Below, in pieces: positions 49,208 through 57,898 of a DNA stretch of 64,000 nt. Location of the stretch: assembly GCF_024756275.1 (NCBI RefSeq), contig NZ_JANUGQ010000002.1, positions 248,001-312,000 of the forward strand, given 5' to 3'. Origin of the DNA: Streptomyces pyxinae (GTDB taxonomy: Bacteria > Actinomycetota > Actinomycetes > Streptomycetales > Streptomycetaceae). The notes beneath the pieces were generated by a model. That model saw only the letters and a program-made list of their open reading frames with translations. It did not search any database and was not told where the DNA came from. A program made the translations under genes and the position numbers. The stretch's first letter is position 1. Each line of letters begins with the position of its first letter.

Positions 49208-50371
49208 TCAGGCGTCGGACACCGAGTCCACGTCCACCGTCCCGCGCGGCACCCCCCGGGCGTCCGCCCCGACCGAGCGGCGCAGCGCCTCGTGGAGCAG
49301 ACCCGGCGTCAGCACCCCGACGAACCGTGAGCCGTCCAGCACCGCCACCCATCCGGCGTCGTGCTGGAGCATCTCCCCGAACGCCCGCTTCAGCGGCGCC
49401 CCGACCGGCACCCACGCCTCCATCCGGCGGGCCAGGTCCCGCACCCGGCCCTCCTCGCCCGCGATCGCCAGCGCGTCGGCCGCCACCCAGCCGTGCAGCT
49501 CGCCGGTGGCATCGAGCACCACCGCCCAGCGGGCGCCCTCGGCGCGCAGCCGGCCCGCCGCCACCGGGGCCGGCTCGTCCAGCCGGGCGACCGCCGGCTG
49601 CTCCAGGTCGCCCGGCTCGATGGGCGTGACCGAGAGCCGCTTCAGCCCCCGGTCCGCCCCGACGAACTCGGCGACATACCGACTGGCGGGCGCGCCCAGC
49701 ACCGCCGCCGGGGTGTCGAGCTGCTCGATGCGCCCCGCCCCGTAGACGGCGATCCGGTCACCCATCCGCACCGCCTCCTCGATGTCATGGGTGACCAGCA
49801 GGACCGTCTTGCGCACGGTCGCCTGGAGGCGCAGGAACTCGTTCTGCAACCGCTCGCGCACCACCGGGTCGACCGCGCCGAACGGCTCGTCCATCAGCAG
49901 CACCGGCGGGTCCGCCGCCAGCGCCCGGGCCACCCCGACCCGCTGCCGCTGCCCGCCGGAGAGCTGGGCCGGATAGCGGGACCCGTACGTCGCCGGGTCG
50001 AGTCCCACCAGCTCCAGCAGTTCCGCCGCCCGGGCCCGGGCCGGCCCCTTCCGGCGGCCGGTGAGGGTGAGCACGGTGGCGGCGTTGTCGAGCACCGTGC
50101 GGTGCGGGAACAGCCCGACCTGCTGGATGACATAGCCGATCCGACGGCGCAGGGCGACCGGATCGGTGCCGGCGATGTCCTCCCCGCCGACCAGGATCCG
50201 GCCCGAAGTGGGCTCGATCAGCCGGTTGACCATCATCATGGTGGTGGTCTTGCCGCAGCCGGACGGCCCGACGAGGGTCACCAGTTCGCCCTCCGCGACC
50301 TCGAAGGAGAGACCGTCCACGGCGGTCGTCCCGTCCGGGTACACCTTGCTGACCTGCTCGAACAGGATCAT
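49208..50371 (-). CDS. Osmoprotectant ABC transporter ATPase with CBS domains (OpuCA/ProV type)
   Basis: A 387-residue ATPase. Walker A GPSGCGKTT, Q-loop VIQQVGLFPHRT, signature LSGGQRQRV and Walker B VLLMDEPFGAVDP are intact, with the switch histidine in LLVTHDIEEA. The C-terminal third (~255-370) contains a CBS-like pair, seen in GWVAADALAIAGEEGRV and AGWVAVLDGSRFVGVLTPGLL, that in OpuCA-type proteins senses ionic strength. It presumably powers the permease pair and binding protein encoded convergently at 46.4-48.9 kb. A TACCGT box six bases before the ATG implies its own leaderless promoter. Confidence 0.92.
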   Translation of the reverse strand: MILFEQVSKVYPDGTTAVDGLSFEVAEGELVTLVGPSGCGKTTTMMMVNRLIEPTSGRILVGGEDIAGTDPVALRRRIGYVIQQVGLFPHRTVLDNAATVLTLTGRRKGPARARAAELLELVGLDPATYGSRYPAQLSGGQRQRVGVARALAADPPVLLMDEPFGAVDPVVRERLQNEFLRLQATVRKTVLLVTHDIEEAVRMGDRIAVYGAGRIEQLDTPAAVLGAPASRYVAEFVGADRGLKRLSVTPIEPGDLEQPAVARLDEPAPVAAGRLRAEGARWAVVLDATGELHGWVAADALAIAGEEGRVRDLARRMEAWVPVGAPLKRAFGEMLQHDAGWVAVLDGSRFVGVLTPGLLHEALRRSVGADARGVPRGTVDVDSVSDA

Positions 50372-50377
50372 GCGACC

Positions 50378-50383
50378 ACGGTA
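50378..50383 (-). promoter_or_regulatory. -10 box of the leaderless osmoprotectant ATPase transcript
   Basis: TACCGT on the minus strand, six bases (GGTCGC) before the ATG; the same hexamer is used by the molybdate regulator gene. Confidence 0.5.
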
Positions 50384-50455
50384 GGCGCGCCCGCCCCGGC
50401 CCGCACACGGGACCGGCGCCTCCGCCCCGCCCCGGCGGGATGATCATCCGGGGCC

Positions 50456-50461
50456 TATCCT
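50456..50461 (+). promoter_or_regulatory. -10 box of the leaderless PIG-L transcript
   Basis: TATCCT, six bases (GCGGGC) before the ATG at 50468. Confidence 0.5.
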
Positions 50462-50467
50462 GCGGGC

Positions 50468-51223
50468 ATGACCGCGCACCCGTCCGGACGGCCGGACGCC
50501 CCGCTGGAGCCCATGCCCGAGGACTGGCACCGCGCCCTCGCCGTCGTCGCCCATCCGGACGACCTGGAGTACGGCTGCGCCGCCGCCGTGGCGCTCTGGA
50601 CGGACGCCGGCCGGGAGGTGGCGTACGCGCTGGCCACCCGGGGCGAGGCGGGGATCGACACCCTGGCCCCGGACGAGTGCGGGCCCCTCCGGGAACGCGA
50701 GCAGCGGGCCGGCGCGGCCGTGGTCGGGGTGGCCGAGGTGGAGTTCCTCGGCCACCGGGACGGGGTGATCGAGTACGGCCCCCGGCTCCGCCGGGACATC
50801 GCCGCCGCCATCCGCCGCCACCGGCCGGAGCTGGTCATCACCCTGAATCACCGGGACACCTGGGGCGGCACCGTCTGGAACACCCCGGATCATGTCGCCG
50901 TCGGCCGCGCCACCCTGGACGCGGCGGGCGACGCCGGGAACCGCTGGATCTTCCCCGAACTCACCGCCGCGGGCCTGGAGCCCTGGGACGGGGTGCGCTG
51001 GGTCGCCGTCGCCGGTTCCGCCACGCCCACCCACGCGGTACCGGCGGAGCCCGGCATGGAGCGGGCGGTGCGCTCACTGCTGGAGCACCGCGCCTATCTC
51101 ACGGCGCTGACCGACCAGGACCCGGAGGAGTACTGTCGCGCGTTCCTGACCGGCACCGCGGGGGCGACGGCCGCCCGGTTCGGCGGCCGCCCGGCCGTGG
51201 CCTTCGAGCTCTTCCCGCGCTGA
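50468..51223 (+). CDS. PIG-L/LmbE-family zinc deacetylase
   Basis: A 251-residue metal-dependent N-acetyl hydrolase. [20 protein letters not shown] is the zinc motif (AHPDD), [29 protein letters not shown] is the conserved helix region, and [15 protein letters not shown] supplies the second metal histidine. Relatives deacetylate GlcNAc derivatives, including mycothiol precursors (MshB) and conjugates (Mca), but this sequence cannot be assigned to either. Transcription appears leaderless. Confidence 0.9.
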   Translation: MTAHPSGRPDAPLEPMPEDWHRALAVVAHPDDLEYGCAAAVALWTDAGREVAYALATRGEAGIDTLAPDECGPLREREQRAGAAVVGVAEVEFLGHRDGVIEYGPRLRRDIAAAIRRHRPELVITLNHRDTWGGTVWNTPDHVAVGRATLDAAGDAGNRWIFPELTAAGLEPWDGVRWVAVAGSATPTHAVPAEPGMERAVRSLLEHRAYLTALTDQDPEEYCRAFLTGTAGATAARFGGRPAVAFELFPR

Positions 51224-51274
51224 GCCCCGGCCGCCGGCACCCGCCCGCCGCGTTTTCGCCGGAACGGCAAAGAA

Positions 51275-51293
51275 GCTTGCCGCTCCCGCAAGC
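51275..51293. promoter_or_regulatory. Inverted repeat upstream of the XRE-cupin gene
   Basis: GCTTGC (51275-51280) and GCAAGC (51288-51293) flank a 7-base spacer, 20 bases before the ATG. A GGCAAAGAAGCTTGCCG stretch adds partial symmetry. The position suits autoregulation by the encoded regulator. Confidence 0.5.
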
Positions 51294-51312
51294 CGCCGGG
51301 CACCCTGGCGCC

Positions 51313-51933
51313 ATGAGCGACGACGAGGCCCCGGACGAGGCCCCGGACCAGGCCCCGCTGGACGCCGTACTGCACGAGGTGGGCCCCCGGCTCCGCAGGC
51401 TGCGCAAGGACCGGGGCGCGACCCTGACCGAGCTGTCCGCGGCGACCGGCATCTCGGTGAGCACCCTCTCCCGGCTGGAGTCGGGCCGCCGCCGCCCCAC
51501 CCTGGAACTGCTGCTGCCGCTCGCCCGGGTCCACCGGGTACCGCTCGACGAACTGGTCGGCGCCCCGCCGGTGGGCGACCCCCGGGTGCGGGCGGAGCCC
51601 ATCGTGCGGCACGGACGCACCATGCTGCCGCTCACCGGCCGGCGCGGCGGCACCCAGGCGTACAAGATCATCCAGCACCCGGGCGGCGCCGGGGCCCCGG
51701 ATCCGCGCACCCACGAGGGCTACGAGTGGCTCTATGTCCTCTCCGGACGGCTCCGGCTGGTGCTGGGCGAGCATGATCTGATCCTGGAGCCCGGCGAGGC
51801 GGCGGAGTTCGACACCCGGGTGCCGCACTGGTTCGGCCCGGCGGGGGAGCGGCCGGTGGAGTTCCTGAGCCTCTTCGGCCCGCAGGGCGAACGGATGCAT
51901 GTCCGCGCCCGGCCCCGGCCCCGCACGTCCTGA
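51313..51933 (+). CDS. XRE-family regulator with cupin domain
   Basis: A 206-residue regulator. Residues ~25-80 form a HTH_3 domain (GPRLRRLRKDRGATLTELSA, TGISVSTLSRLESGRRRPTLELLLPLARVHRVPLDELVG). Residues ~125-195 are a cupin (HEGYEWLYVLSGRLRLVLGEHDLILEPGEAAEFDTRVPHWFG) that probably binds a small ligand. The N-terminus is acidic with DEAPDEAPDQAP repeats. The next gene, for a quinone oxidoreductase, may be a target; an inverted repeat precedes this gene. Confidence 0.9.
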   Translation: MSDDEAPDEAPDQAPLDAVLHEVGPRLRRLRKDRGATLTELSAATGISVSTLSRLESGRRRPTLELLLPLARVHRVPLDELVGAPPVGDPRVRAEPIVRHGRTMLPLTGRRGGTQAYKIIQHPGGAGAPDPRTHEGYEWLYVLSGRLRLVLGEHDLILEPGEAAEFDTRVPHWFGPAGERPVEFLSLFGPQGERMHVRARPRPRTS

Positions 51934-52089
51934 GCCACGTCCGCGCCGGACCCCCCGGGTCCTGAGCCGGCGCCCGGCGGCCCGTGGGCCCGGACGGGGC
52001 CTGTCCGACGGTACGAGCGACCGCTTAGTATGCGGTGCCCGGCGCGCGCTCCCACGCGCTGCCGTCCCGACCCTTCACGGAGGCCCCGG

Positions 52090-53070
52090 ATGCAGGCATG
52101 GCGAGTCCACCGGACCGGTGAGCCGGACGAGGTGATGAGCCTGGAGGAGACGGCGCGGCCGGAGCCCGGCGCGGGACAGCTGCTGCTGCGGGTGCGGGCC
52201 GCCAACATCAACTTCCCGGACGCGCTGCTCTGCCGGGGCGAGTACCAGATCCGCCCGCCGCTGCCCTTCACCCCCGGTGTGGAGATCTGCGGCGAGACCG
52301 CCGACGGACGCCGGGTGATCGCCACCGCCGCCCTGCCGCACGGCGGGCTGGCCGAGTACGCGGTGGCCGACGCGTCCGGGGTGCTGCCCGCCCCGGAGGC
52401 GCTGGACGACGCCGAGGCGGCCGCCCTGCACATCGGCTACCAGACCGGCTGGTTCGGGCTGCACCGCCGGGCCGCCCTGCGTCCGGGCGAGACCCTGCTG
52501 GTGCACGCGGCGGCGGGCGGGGTGGGCAGCGCGGCCGTCCAGCTCGGCAAGGCCGCCGGGGCCCGGGTGATCGGGGTCGCCGGCGGCGCGGACAAGGCGG
52601 CCGTGGCCCGCTCCCTGGGCTGCGACGTGGTGGTGGACCGGCGCCGGGAGGACGTGGTCGCGGCGGTGAAGGAGGCCACCGGCGGGCGCGGCGCGGACGT
52701 CGTCTACGACCCGGTCGGCGGCGACGCCTACCGCCAGTCGGCGAAGTGCGTCGCCTTCGAGGGCCGGATCGTGGTGGTCGGCTTCGCCGGCGGCGAGGTC
52801 CCCGCGCCCGCGCTGAACCACGCCCTCATCAAGAACTACGCGATCCTCGGGCTGCACTGGGGGCTGTACCAGCGGTACGACCCCGAGGCCGTCCGCCGCT
52901 GCCACGACACGCTCACCGACTACGCGGCCCGGGGCCTGATCCGGCCGCTGATCAGTGAGCGGGCCCGCTTCGCGGACGCGGCCGGCGCGGTGCGGCGGGT
53001 CGCGGACGGGACGACGACCGGACGCCTGGTCGTGCTGCCCCCGGCCGCCGGGGACGGCGCCGGAAGCTGA
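52090..53070 (+). CDS. Zinc-independent NADPH:quinone oxidoreductase (MDR family)
   Basis: A 326-residue medium-chain dehydrogenase/reductase. The catalytic domain starts MQAWRVHRTGEPDEVMSLEE and includes VRAANINFPDALLCRGEYQ, typical of quinone oxidoreductases. The NADPH fold has LLVHAAAGGVGSAAVQLGKAAGARVIGVAGG and VVYDPVGGDAYRQS. Zinc-ligand cysteines of alcohol dehydrogenases are absent. The substrate is probably a quinone or enone. GGAGG lies seven bases before the ATG. Confidence 0.9.
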   Translation: MQAWRVHRTGEPDEVMSLEETARPEPGAGQLLLRVRAANINFPDALLCRGEYQIRPPLPFTPGVEICGETADGRRVIATAALPHGGLAEYAVADASGVLPAPEALDDAEAAALHIGYQTGWFGLHRRAALRPGETLLVHAAAGGVGSAAVQLGKAAGARVIGVAGGADKAAVARSLGCDVVVDRRREDVVAAVKEATGGRGADVVYDPVGGDAYRQSAKCVAFEGRIVVVGFAGGEVPAPALNHALIKNYAILGLHWGLYQRYDPEAVRRCHDTLTDYAARGLIRPLISERARFADAAGAVRRVADGTTTGRLVVLPPAAGDGAGS

Positions 53071-53581
53071 CCGCCCGGGGCCGGCTCCGCTCGTACGGAA
53101 GCCCGTCCGGGCCCGGAGCCGTCACCCGGCGGCGCTCCGGGGCCGGCCGGGGTACGCCGGTGCGCCCGCGGCCGATCCGGCCGGACCGGCCGGCCCGCGG
53201 GCTCCGGCGGCACGGCTCCGGCGCGGCGACCCTCCCCGGAGCCCAGCGCCCGGAGCCCAGCGCCCGGAGCCCAGCGCCCGGGGCCCGGAACCGGCCGCCG
53301 GGGAGGGGCGGAGGCGACCGGAGCCGGCTGCCGGGGAGGGAGGCGGGGGTGACCGGCCGCCGGGGCGGGACCGCTCCCGGCCGGGCCCGACAGAATCCGA
53401 CCGGACCGGGCTCTCCGGTGACCGGGCGGGTACGTCGCCGGCTCACTCCGGTAACGGACCATCACGTTTTCCCACCCGTTCGGCGGACGTGCCGTACGCC
53501 CGGACGGCAGTCCGGCTCCGCCAGACTGGCCGCCGACCGCCGCGCAACCCGGCCGCGGCGACTGGCCGAGGAGGGCGACAC
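53071..53581. repeat. Gene-free region with exact 14-bp tandem repeats
   Basis: No credible gene. CCCGGAGCCCAGCG occurs three times exactly in tandem (53235, 53249, 53263), followed by a variant. Downstream, GCCGGGGAGGG-type units recur around 53300-53360. GAGGAGGGCGACAC before 53582 is the ribosome-binding site of the next gene. Confidence 0.75.
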
Positions 53582-53776
53582 ATGGCCGTATCCATCTCCG
53601 TGGTGGTGCTTCTGGTGATCCTGGCGGTGGTGTTCCTGCGCAACGGCGGGCTGAAGCTCTCCCATGCCATCGTCTGCGCCCTGTTGGGCTTCTTCCTGGC
53701 GAGCACCAGCCTCGCCCCCACCATCTACAACGGGGTCTCGGCCACCGCGGACGTGGTCAGCGGTTTCAGGCCCTGA
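53582..53776 (+). CDS. Small two-helix membrane protein
   Basis: A 64-residue protein: one helix at residues ~3-19 (VSISVVVLLVILAVVFL), a polar RNGGLKLS turn, a second helix (~27-43, HAIVCALLGFFLASTSL) and the tail APTIYNGVSATADVVSGF. Very similar short proteins are widespread in Streptomyces, sometimes near conjugation or plasmid-spread genes, as I recall; no such genes are present here. GAGGAGG precedes the ATG. Function unknown. Confidence 0.8.
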   Translation: MAVSISVVVLLVILAVVFLRNGGLKLSHAIVCALLGFFLASTSLAPTIYNGVSATADVVSGFRP

Positions 53777-53829
53777 CCCGCTCGCCCGTCCCCGTCCCCG
53801 CTCCCGCCCCCGCCGCCGGCCGGACGGGG

Positions 53830-55074
53830 TCACCCGGCCGGGGCGAAGACCCCGATCCCATTGGGCACCGGCCGCTGGGCGCCCCCGCTCGGATGGTTGA
53901 GCACGCTCACCCGGTCGGCCCCGGCCGCCCGTGCCACCAGCGTGGAGGAGCCGCCGCCGTCCAGATTGACCGCGTCCACGGCACCCAGGTCCCGCATCAC
54001 CCCGGCCATCTCCACCACCGTCAGCCCGGTCCGGAACCCGGTCCCGCCGTCCAGCGCGAGCAGCAGCAACCGCCGCCCGCTGTCCCTGGTCCCGGCCGCC
54101 GTCCGCACGGCGGCCGCTACCGTGTCCATGCCGTCCAGCGGCCGGCCGCCCCGCAGCACCGGGAAGCCGCCCACCGCGAACCGGAACGCCGCCGCGCCGA
54201 TCCCCACCAGCGCGTACCGCACCGACACCCGGTCGCCGACGGACAGTTCCCGCAGCCGGGCGGCGCCCGCCTCCCGGCCCACCAGTACCTGGGTGCCGGC
54301 CGGGATCGCGCCCCGGCCCGGGGTGGCGGCCGCCGCCACCACCTCGCCGCCGCGCACCGTCACCTCGTACGTCTCCGTGCTGCACGGGGCGTCCCGCCGG
54401 GTGTCGGTGCCGCAGGTGGCCCGGACCCGGGACGGGGTGCCCCAGTCGGCGGTGAACAGGCCGACCGAGCCCACCGGCAGCGCGTACTGATTGAGTCCGC
54501 CCAGCGGCAGCGAGCCGTCCGGGGTGGTCACCGTGCCGTCGAGGGTCAGTTCACCGACCCGGGCCCGGCCGTCCGTGCCGACCCCCAGCACCTGACGGGG
54601 GTTGGTACCGGGCGGCAGCGAGGGGCCGAAACGCTGGCCCTTGGGCACGGCCGCCTTGAGCGCCCGGCCGTTCACCACCGCCGGGCCCACCGGGGCGCCG
54701 GTCGCCTCGACGCCGGGGTGCTGGGTCTCGGAGAGGTGGAAGAAGTCGCCGTTCACCCCGCCGACCGCGTTCGCCCCGTCGGCCAGCGCGGAGAGCGCCG
54801 ACCGGGCGGCGACCTTGCCCGGGTAGAGCAGCCCGACGGACACCCCGGGCACGTCCAGGTCCACGGTGAGCAGATGCGCCCGGGCGGTGCCCCGGGGCGA
54901 GTCGATGTCGAACTGCCGGTAGGTCACGCCCCCGGCCACCCGGGCCCCGGCCGGCGCGGGCGCGGCCGGCGGCGCCCCGGCCACCCCGGTGCCCACCAGG
55001 GCCAGCAGCAGCATCAGCAGAAGCACGCGCGTCCGGGCACCCGGCAGCGCGATATGGCGGCCTCTTGCGGTCAC
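53830..55074 (-). CDS. Secreted phosphodiester glycosidase (NAGPA domain)
   Basis: A 414-residue exported protein. The N-terminus has a signal peptide (RVLLLMLLLALVGTGVAGA). The NAGPA domain includes ANAVGGVNGDFF near residue 105, LLLLALDGGTGFRTGLTVVEMA and, near the C-terminus, AVDAVNLDGGGSSTLVAR, the hallmark DGGGSST loop. The family (uncovering-enzyme-like; EpsL in COG terms) is associated with exopolysaccharide synthesis and releases sugars from phosphodiesters. It is the last gene of the minus-strand polysaccharide cluster; a 172-base gap upstream may hold its own promoter. Confidence 0.9.
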   Translation of the reverse strand: MTARGRHIALPGARTRVLLLMLLLALVGTGVAGAPPAAPAPAGARVAGGVTYRQFDIDSPRGTARAHLLTVDLDVPGVSVGLLYPGKVAARSALSALADGANAVGGVNGDFFHLSETQHPGVEATGAPVGPAVVNGRALKAAVPKGQRFGPSLPPGTNPRQVLGVGTDGRARVGELTLDGTVTTPDGSLPLGGLNQYALPVGSVGLFTADWGTPSRVRATCGTDTRRDAPCSTETYEVTVRGGEVVAAAATPGRGAIPAGTQVLVGREAGAARLRELSVGDRVSVRYALVGIGAAAFRFAVGGFPVLRGGRPLDGMDTVAAAVRTAAGTRDSGRRLLLLALDGGTGFRTGLTVVEMAGVMRDLGAVDAVNLDGGGSSTLVARAAGADRVSVLNHPSGGAQRPVPNGIGVFAPAG

Positions 55075-55246
55075 GGTTCCCCCAGGCTCTCGGGTCGGCC
55101 CGACGCTCGGGCCCGGATCGCGGAGAAGCTGCCCGCCACCGGCGCCCCGCGAAACCGCCCGAACGGACGACTTATGACGTAACCGGTCGCCGTTCGGGTG
55201 GTGCTGAGCTCGTGTCAGGGAGGGGTCGCAGGGGACCCGGTGGCGG

Positions 55247-56098
55247 TCAGCAGGGCTGCCGCCAGGTGTCGAGCGCCAGTCTCTTCCGCATCGAGGACAG
55301 ACCGAGCCGGCGCGACTCGCCGCAGAACTCCTTGGTGGTCAGCGCGTATTCGACGTGGAACACCGCCTTCCCGGCCGTCACGAACGGCCGGAGCCGGGCG
55401 CACTCGCCGTACTGCGCGCACTCCTCGTTGACGGCGAAGTCGAAGGCCCCCACCAGCGCCGGGATCTGCGGCAGATCGTTCTTCAGCCCCACCGAGAGCC
55501 CGCGCTGGTGGGCGATCCGGGCGATCATCCGGTTGTAGGCCAGCTGATGGGCCGCGGTCAGCGGAAACCCGGTGTCATTGAGATAGGCGTCCAGCAGATC
55601 GGGCTCCACCGCGTCGAACCCCTTGGCCCGGCACATGTCGAACCGTGCCTCCATCAGCGGCCGGAGCACGTCCAGCCGCCGGATGTCGAGCCAGCGCTCG
55701 CCGTTCCAGCCGTTGGGGCGGCCCCGTACCGAGGCCGGGAAGGCGTCGTGGTCGGCGCGGAAGTTCTCCCAGGCGCCCGCGTTGATGTAGCAGATGACCT
55801 TGCGGCCGTCCCGGTGCAGCCGGGCCACGTCGGCGGCGTCGTTCTCGAAGCCGTCGATGTCGTAGACCGGGACGTCGGGCCGTGGATCGACCCGCCCGTC
55901 GAGCTGCCACTGCCAGGGCGTGCCCGGCCGGGGCAGCCAGCGCCCCCCGGTCGGCGGGCGGTCGGGGCGGGTGGTGCCGGGTGAACAGGCCGTCACCAGG
56001 AGCAGCAGACCGGCCAGCAGGGCACCGAGCACCACCCTGGCGCGTGGCGGCCGGCGGGGGAGGCCCGTGGGCCGGGCCTCCGGCGCGGTGTTCCTCAT
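55247..56098 (-). CDS. GH114 endo-alpha-1,4-polygalactosaminidase-like lipoprotein
   Basis: A 283-residue lipoprotein: signal VVLGALLAGLLLLVTAC with lipidation Cys near residue 38. The barrel contains PWQWQLDGRVDP, VYDIDGFENDAADVARLHRDG, KVICYINAGAWENFRADHDAFP, EPDLLDAYLNDTGFPLTAAHQLAYN and FDFAVNEECAQYGEC. These are the conserved strands of GH114, whose characterised members cut alpha-1,4-linked galactosamine polymers; an Asp/Glu pair in the VEPDLLD and NEEC blocks are likely catalytic. It presumably trims or releases the cluster's polymer outside the cell. The ATG overlaps the preceding stop (ATGA). Confidence 0.88.
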   Translation of the reverse strand: MRNTAPEARPTGLPRRPPRARVVLGALLAGLLLLVTACSPGTTRPDRPPTGGRWLPRPGTPWQWQLDGRVDPRPDVPVYDIDGFENDAADVARLHRDGRKVICYINAGAWENFRADHDAFPASVRGRPNGWNGERWLDIRRLDVLRPLMEARFDMCRAKGFDAVEPDLLDAYLNDTGFPLTAAHQLAYNRMIARIAHQRGLSVGLKNDLPQIPALVGAFDFAVNEECAQYGECARLRPFVTAGKAVFHVEYALTTKEFCGESRRLGLSSMRKRLALDTWRQPC

Positions 56099-57144
56099 GT
56101 TCCCTCCGCCACCAGCCCGGAGGCCGCCGGGGAACCGGCACCCGCCGCGCCGGCCGCATCTGGCGCGCCCGCCCCGCCTGCCGTGCCCGCCGGACCGGTC
56201 GGGCCCGTCGCCGCCCAGAGGTCGGCCAGGGAGTCGGCCAGCCCGTACCGGGGCGTCCAGCCGAGCGCCCGGTGGGCGGCCGTGATGTCGGAGCACTGCC
56301 AGGAGACCCCCGCCGACCGGGCGGAGTCGCGGTCGCCGCCCGCCTCCTCGATCCGGCCCCGGAACCCGGCGGCGCGGGCCAGCCCGTGCACCAGCTCCCG
56401 CACCGGAACGGCCCCGCCGCCGCCCACGTTGAGGACCGAGGGCAGCGGGCCGGTGGCGGTGGCCGCCAGCACCGCCGCCCGGGCCACGTCGCGGGCGTCC
56501 ACGAAGTCGCGGTACGCCGAGAGGTCACCCGTCCGCAGGACGGCGTCCGGCCCGTCGCCCGCCCGGCGCAGCCGCAGCGCCAGCCCCCCGGGCAGCCCCC
56601 CGGCCGGGGCGCCCGCGCCGACCGGGTTGCCGACCCGCAGCACCACCGCGTCCAGACCGGAGGTGGTCACCGCCACGGTGCCGGCCAGCTTGGTCGCCCC
56701 GTACGGCGCCACCGGCCGGGTCGGGGCGTCCTCGGTGACCGGCTCGCCGGGGGCGCCGGGCCCGTACTCCGCCGCCGAGCCGAGGTGCACCAGCCGCGCC
56801 CCGGGGGCGGCCTCCCGCAGGGCCGCGCAGAGCACGGCCGGGCCCCGGGCGTTGACCTCGGCCAGCCGGACCGGGTCACCGGCGACGGCGCCCGCACAGT
56901 TGATCACGGCGTCCGGCGCCAGCGCGGCGAGGCCGGCGGCGAGCCGGTCCGGCCGGACCGTCGCCAGATCGGCCACCAGCTCGGGCACCGGCCCGGCCCG
57001 GCCGGTGCGGCCGGCCGGGCCTCCGGTGGCGGGGGCGCCGGGGGAGCGGCCGCCGACGGACAGCCGTACCCCCGGCTGGGCGCGCAGCTGTCCGGCGACG
57101 TGCCCGCCCAGGTATCCGGTGAACCCCAGGACGAGGATGCGCAT
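56095..57144 (-). CDS. NAD-dependent epimerase/reductase (extended SDR)
   Basis: A 349-residue nucleotide-sugar SDR. The Rossmann motif is MRILVLGFTGYLGGHVA (GxxGxxG), followed by DAVINCAGAVAGDP, LVHLGSAAEYGPG and the catalytic YGATK (Tyr-x3-Lys) in APYGATKLAGTVAV. The C-terminal domain YRDFVDARDVARAAVLAA binds the sugar. Because two SDRs and a nucleotidyltransferase are adjacent, it may reduce or epimerise a nucleotide sugar. The last ~35 residues are Gly/Ala/Pro low complexity. It starts 7 bases after the nucleotidyltransferase gene. Confidence 0.87.
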   Translation of the reverse strand: MRILVLGFTGYLGGHVAGQLRAQPGVRLSVGGRSPGAPATGGPAGRTGRAGPVPELVADLATVRPDRLAAGLAALAPDAVINCAGAVAGDPVRLAEVNARGPAVLCAALREAAPGARLVHLGSAAEYGPGAPGEPVTEDAPTRPVAPYGATKLAGTVAVTTSGLDAVVLRVGNPVGAGAPAGGLPGGLALRLRRAGDGPDAVLRTGDLSAYRDFVDARDVARAAVLAATATGPLPSVLNVGGGGAVPVRELVHGLARAAGFRGRIEEAGGDRDSARSAGVSWQCSDITAAHRALGWTPRYGLADSLADLWAATGPTGPAGTAGGAGAPDAAGAAGAGSPAASGLVAEGT

Positions 57145-57151
57145 GAGCGGG

Positions 57152-57865
57152 TCAGGCTCCCTTGAGCAGCAGTGACTGATGGGTGGTGAACTCGGCGTTG
57201 GCGCGGTCGTAGTCGTCCGGCCGGCCGATGTCGAGCCAGTAGCCGTCGAACTCGTACGCGTGCGGGGCATTGCCGGAACCCAGCAGATCGAGGATCAACT
57301 CGTCGAAGCCGAGCGGCAGTCCGGAGGTGTAGCCGTCGAGCGTGGCGCGCGACAGACCGTACACCCCCATCGACACCCGGCAGTCCATGCTGGGCTTCTC
57401 GGTGAAACCGACGACCTTGCCCGCGTCGGTGCGCAGCACACCGAAGTCGATGTGCACCTTGCGGCAGTAGGTGGCGATGGTCAGCGGGGCGTCCGACTCG
57501 GCGTGCCGGCGCAGCAGATCCGCGTAATCGAGATCGGTCAGAATGTCGCCGTTCATCACCAGGAACTGTTCGGGGAGCCGGTCCCGCATGGTCAGCAGCG
57601 GGCCGATGGTGCCCAGCGGGCTCTCCTCGGAGGAGTAGTCGATCTCCAGTCCCCAGCGCGAACCGTCCCCGACATAGGCCCGGATGATCTGGCCGAGATG
57701 GCCGATGGCCAGGGTGCAGCTGGTGAAGCCGGCCGATGCCAGCTGTCGCAGCACGATCTCCAGGATGGCGTGGCGGTCCCCGATGGGCACGAGCGGCTTG
57801 GGCAGCGCCGTGGTGTAGGGGCGCAGCCGGACGCCCTTGCCCCCGGCGAGTATCACTGCGTGCAT
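57152..57865 (-). CDS. Sugar-1-phosphate nucleotidyltransferase
   Basis: A 237-residue RmlA/HddC-type enzyme. The nucleotide-binding signature MHAVILAGGKGVRLRPYT leads, with KPLVPIGDRHAILEIVLRQL, FLVMNGDILTDLDYADLL (metal Asp) and FDGYWLDIGRPDDYDRANAEF. It activates a sugar phosphate as an NDP-sugar; which nucleotide and sugar cannot be read from the sequence. GGGAGG lies six bases before the ATG. It lacks the C-terminal beta-helix of GlmU-like proteins. Confidence 0.9.
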   Translation of the reverse strand: MHAVILAGGKGVRLRPYTTALPKPLVPIGDRHAILEIVLRQLASAGFTSCTLAIGHLGQIIRAYVGDGSRWGLEIDYSSEESPLGTIGPLLTMRDRLPEQFLVMNGDILTDLDYADLLRRHAESDAPLTIATYCRKVHIDFGVLRTDAGKVVGFTEKPSMDCRVSMGVYGLSRATLDGYTSGLPLGFDELILDLLGSGNAPHAYEFDGYWLDIGRPDDYDRANAEFTTHQSLLLKGA

Positions 57866-57898
57866 GAGAGCCTCCCTGTTGGTACGGCTGGTGGTGCG

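Noticed and set aside
53235..53360. Short regular repeats considered as a CRISPR array
   Set aside because: Repeats of 7-20 bp are directly tandem without unique spacers of constant size, and no cas genes occur. The same holds for the other repeat blocks in the window.
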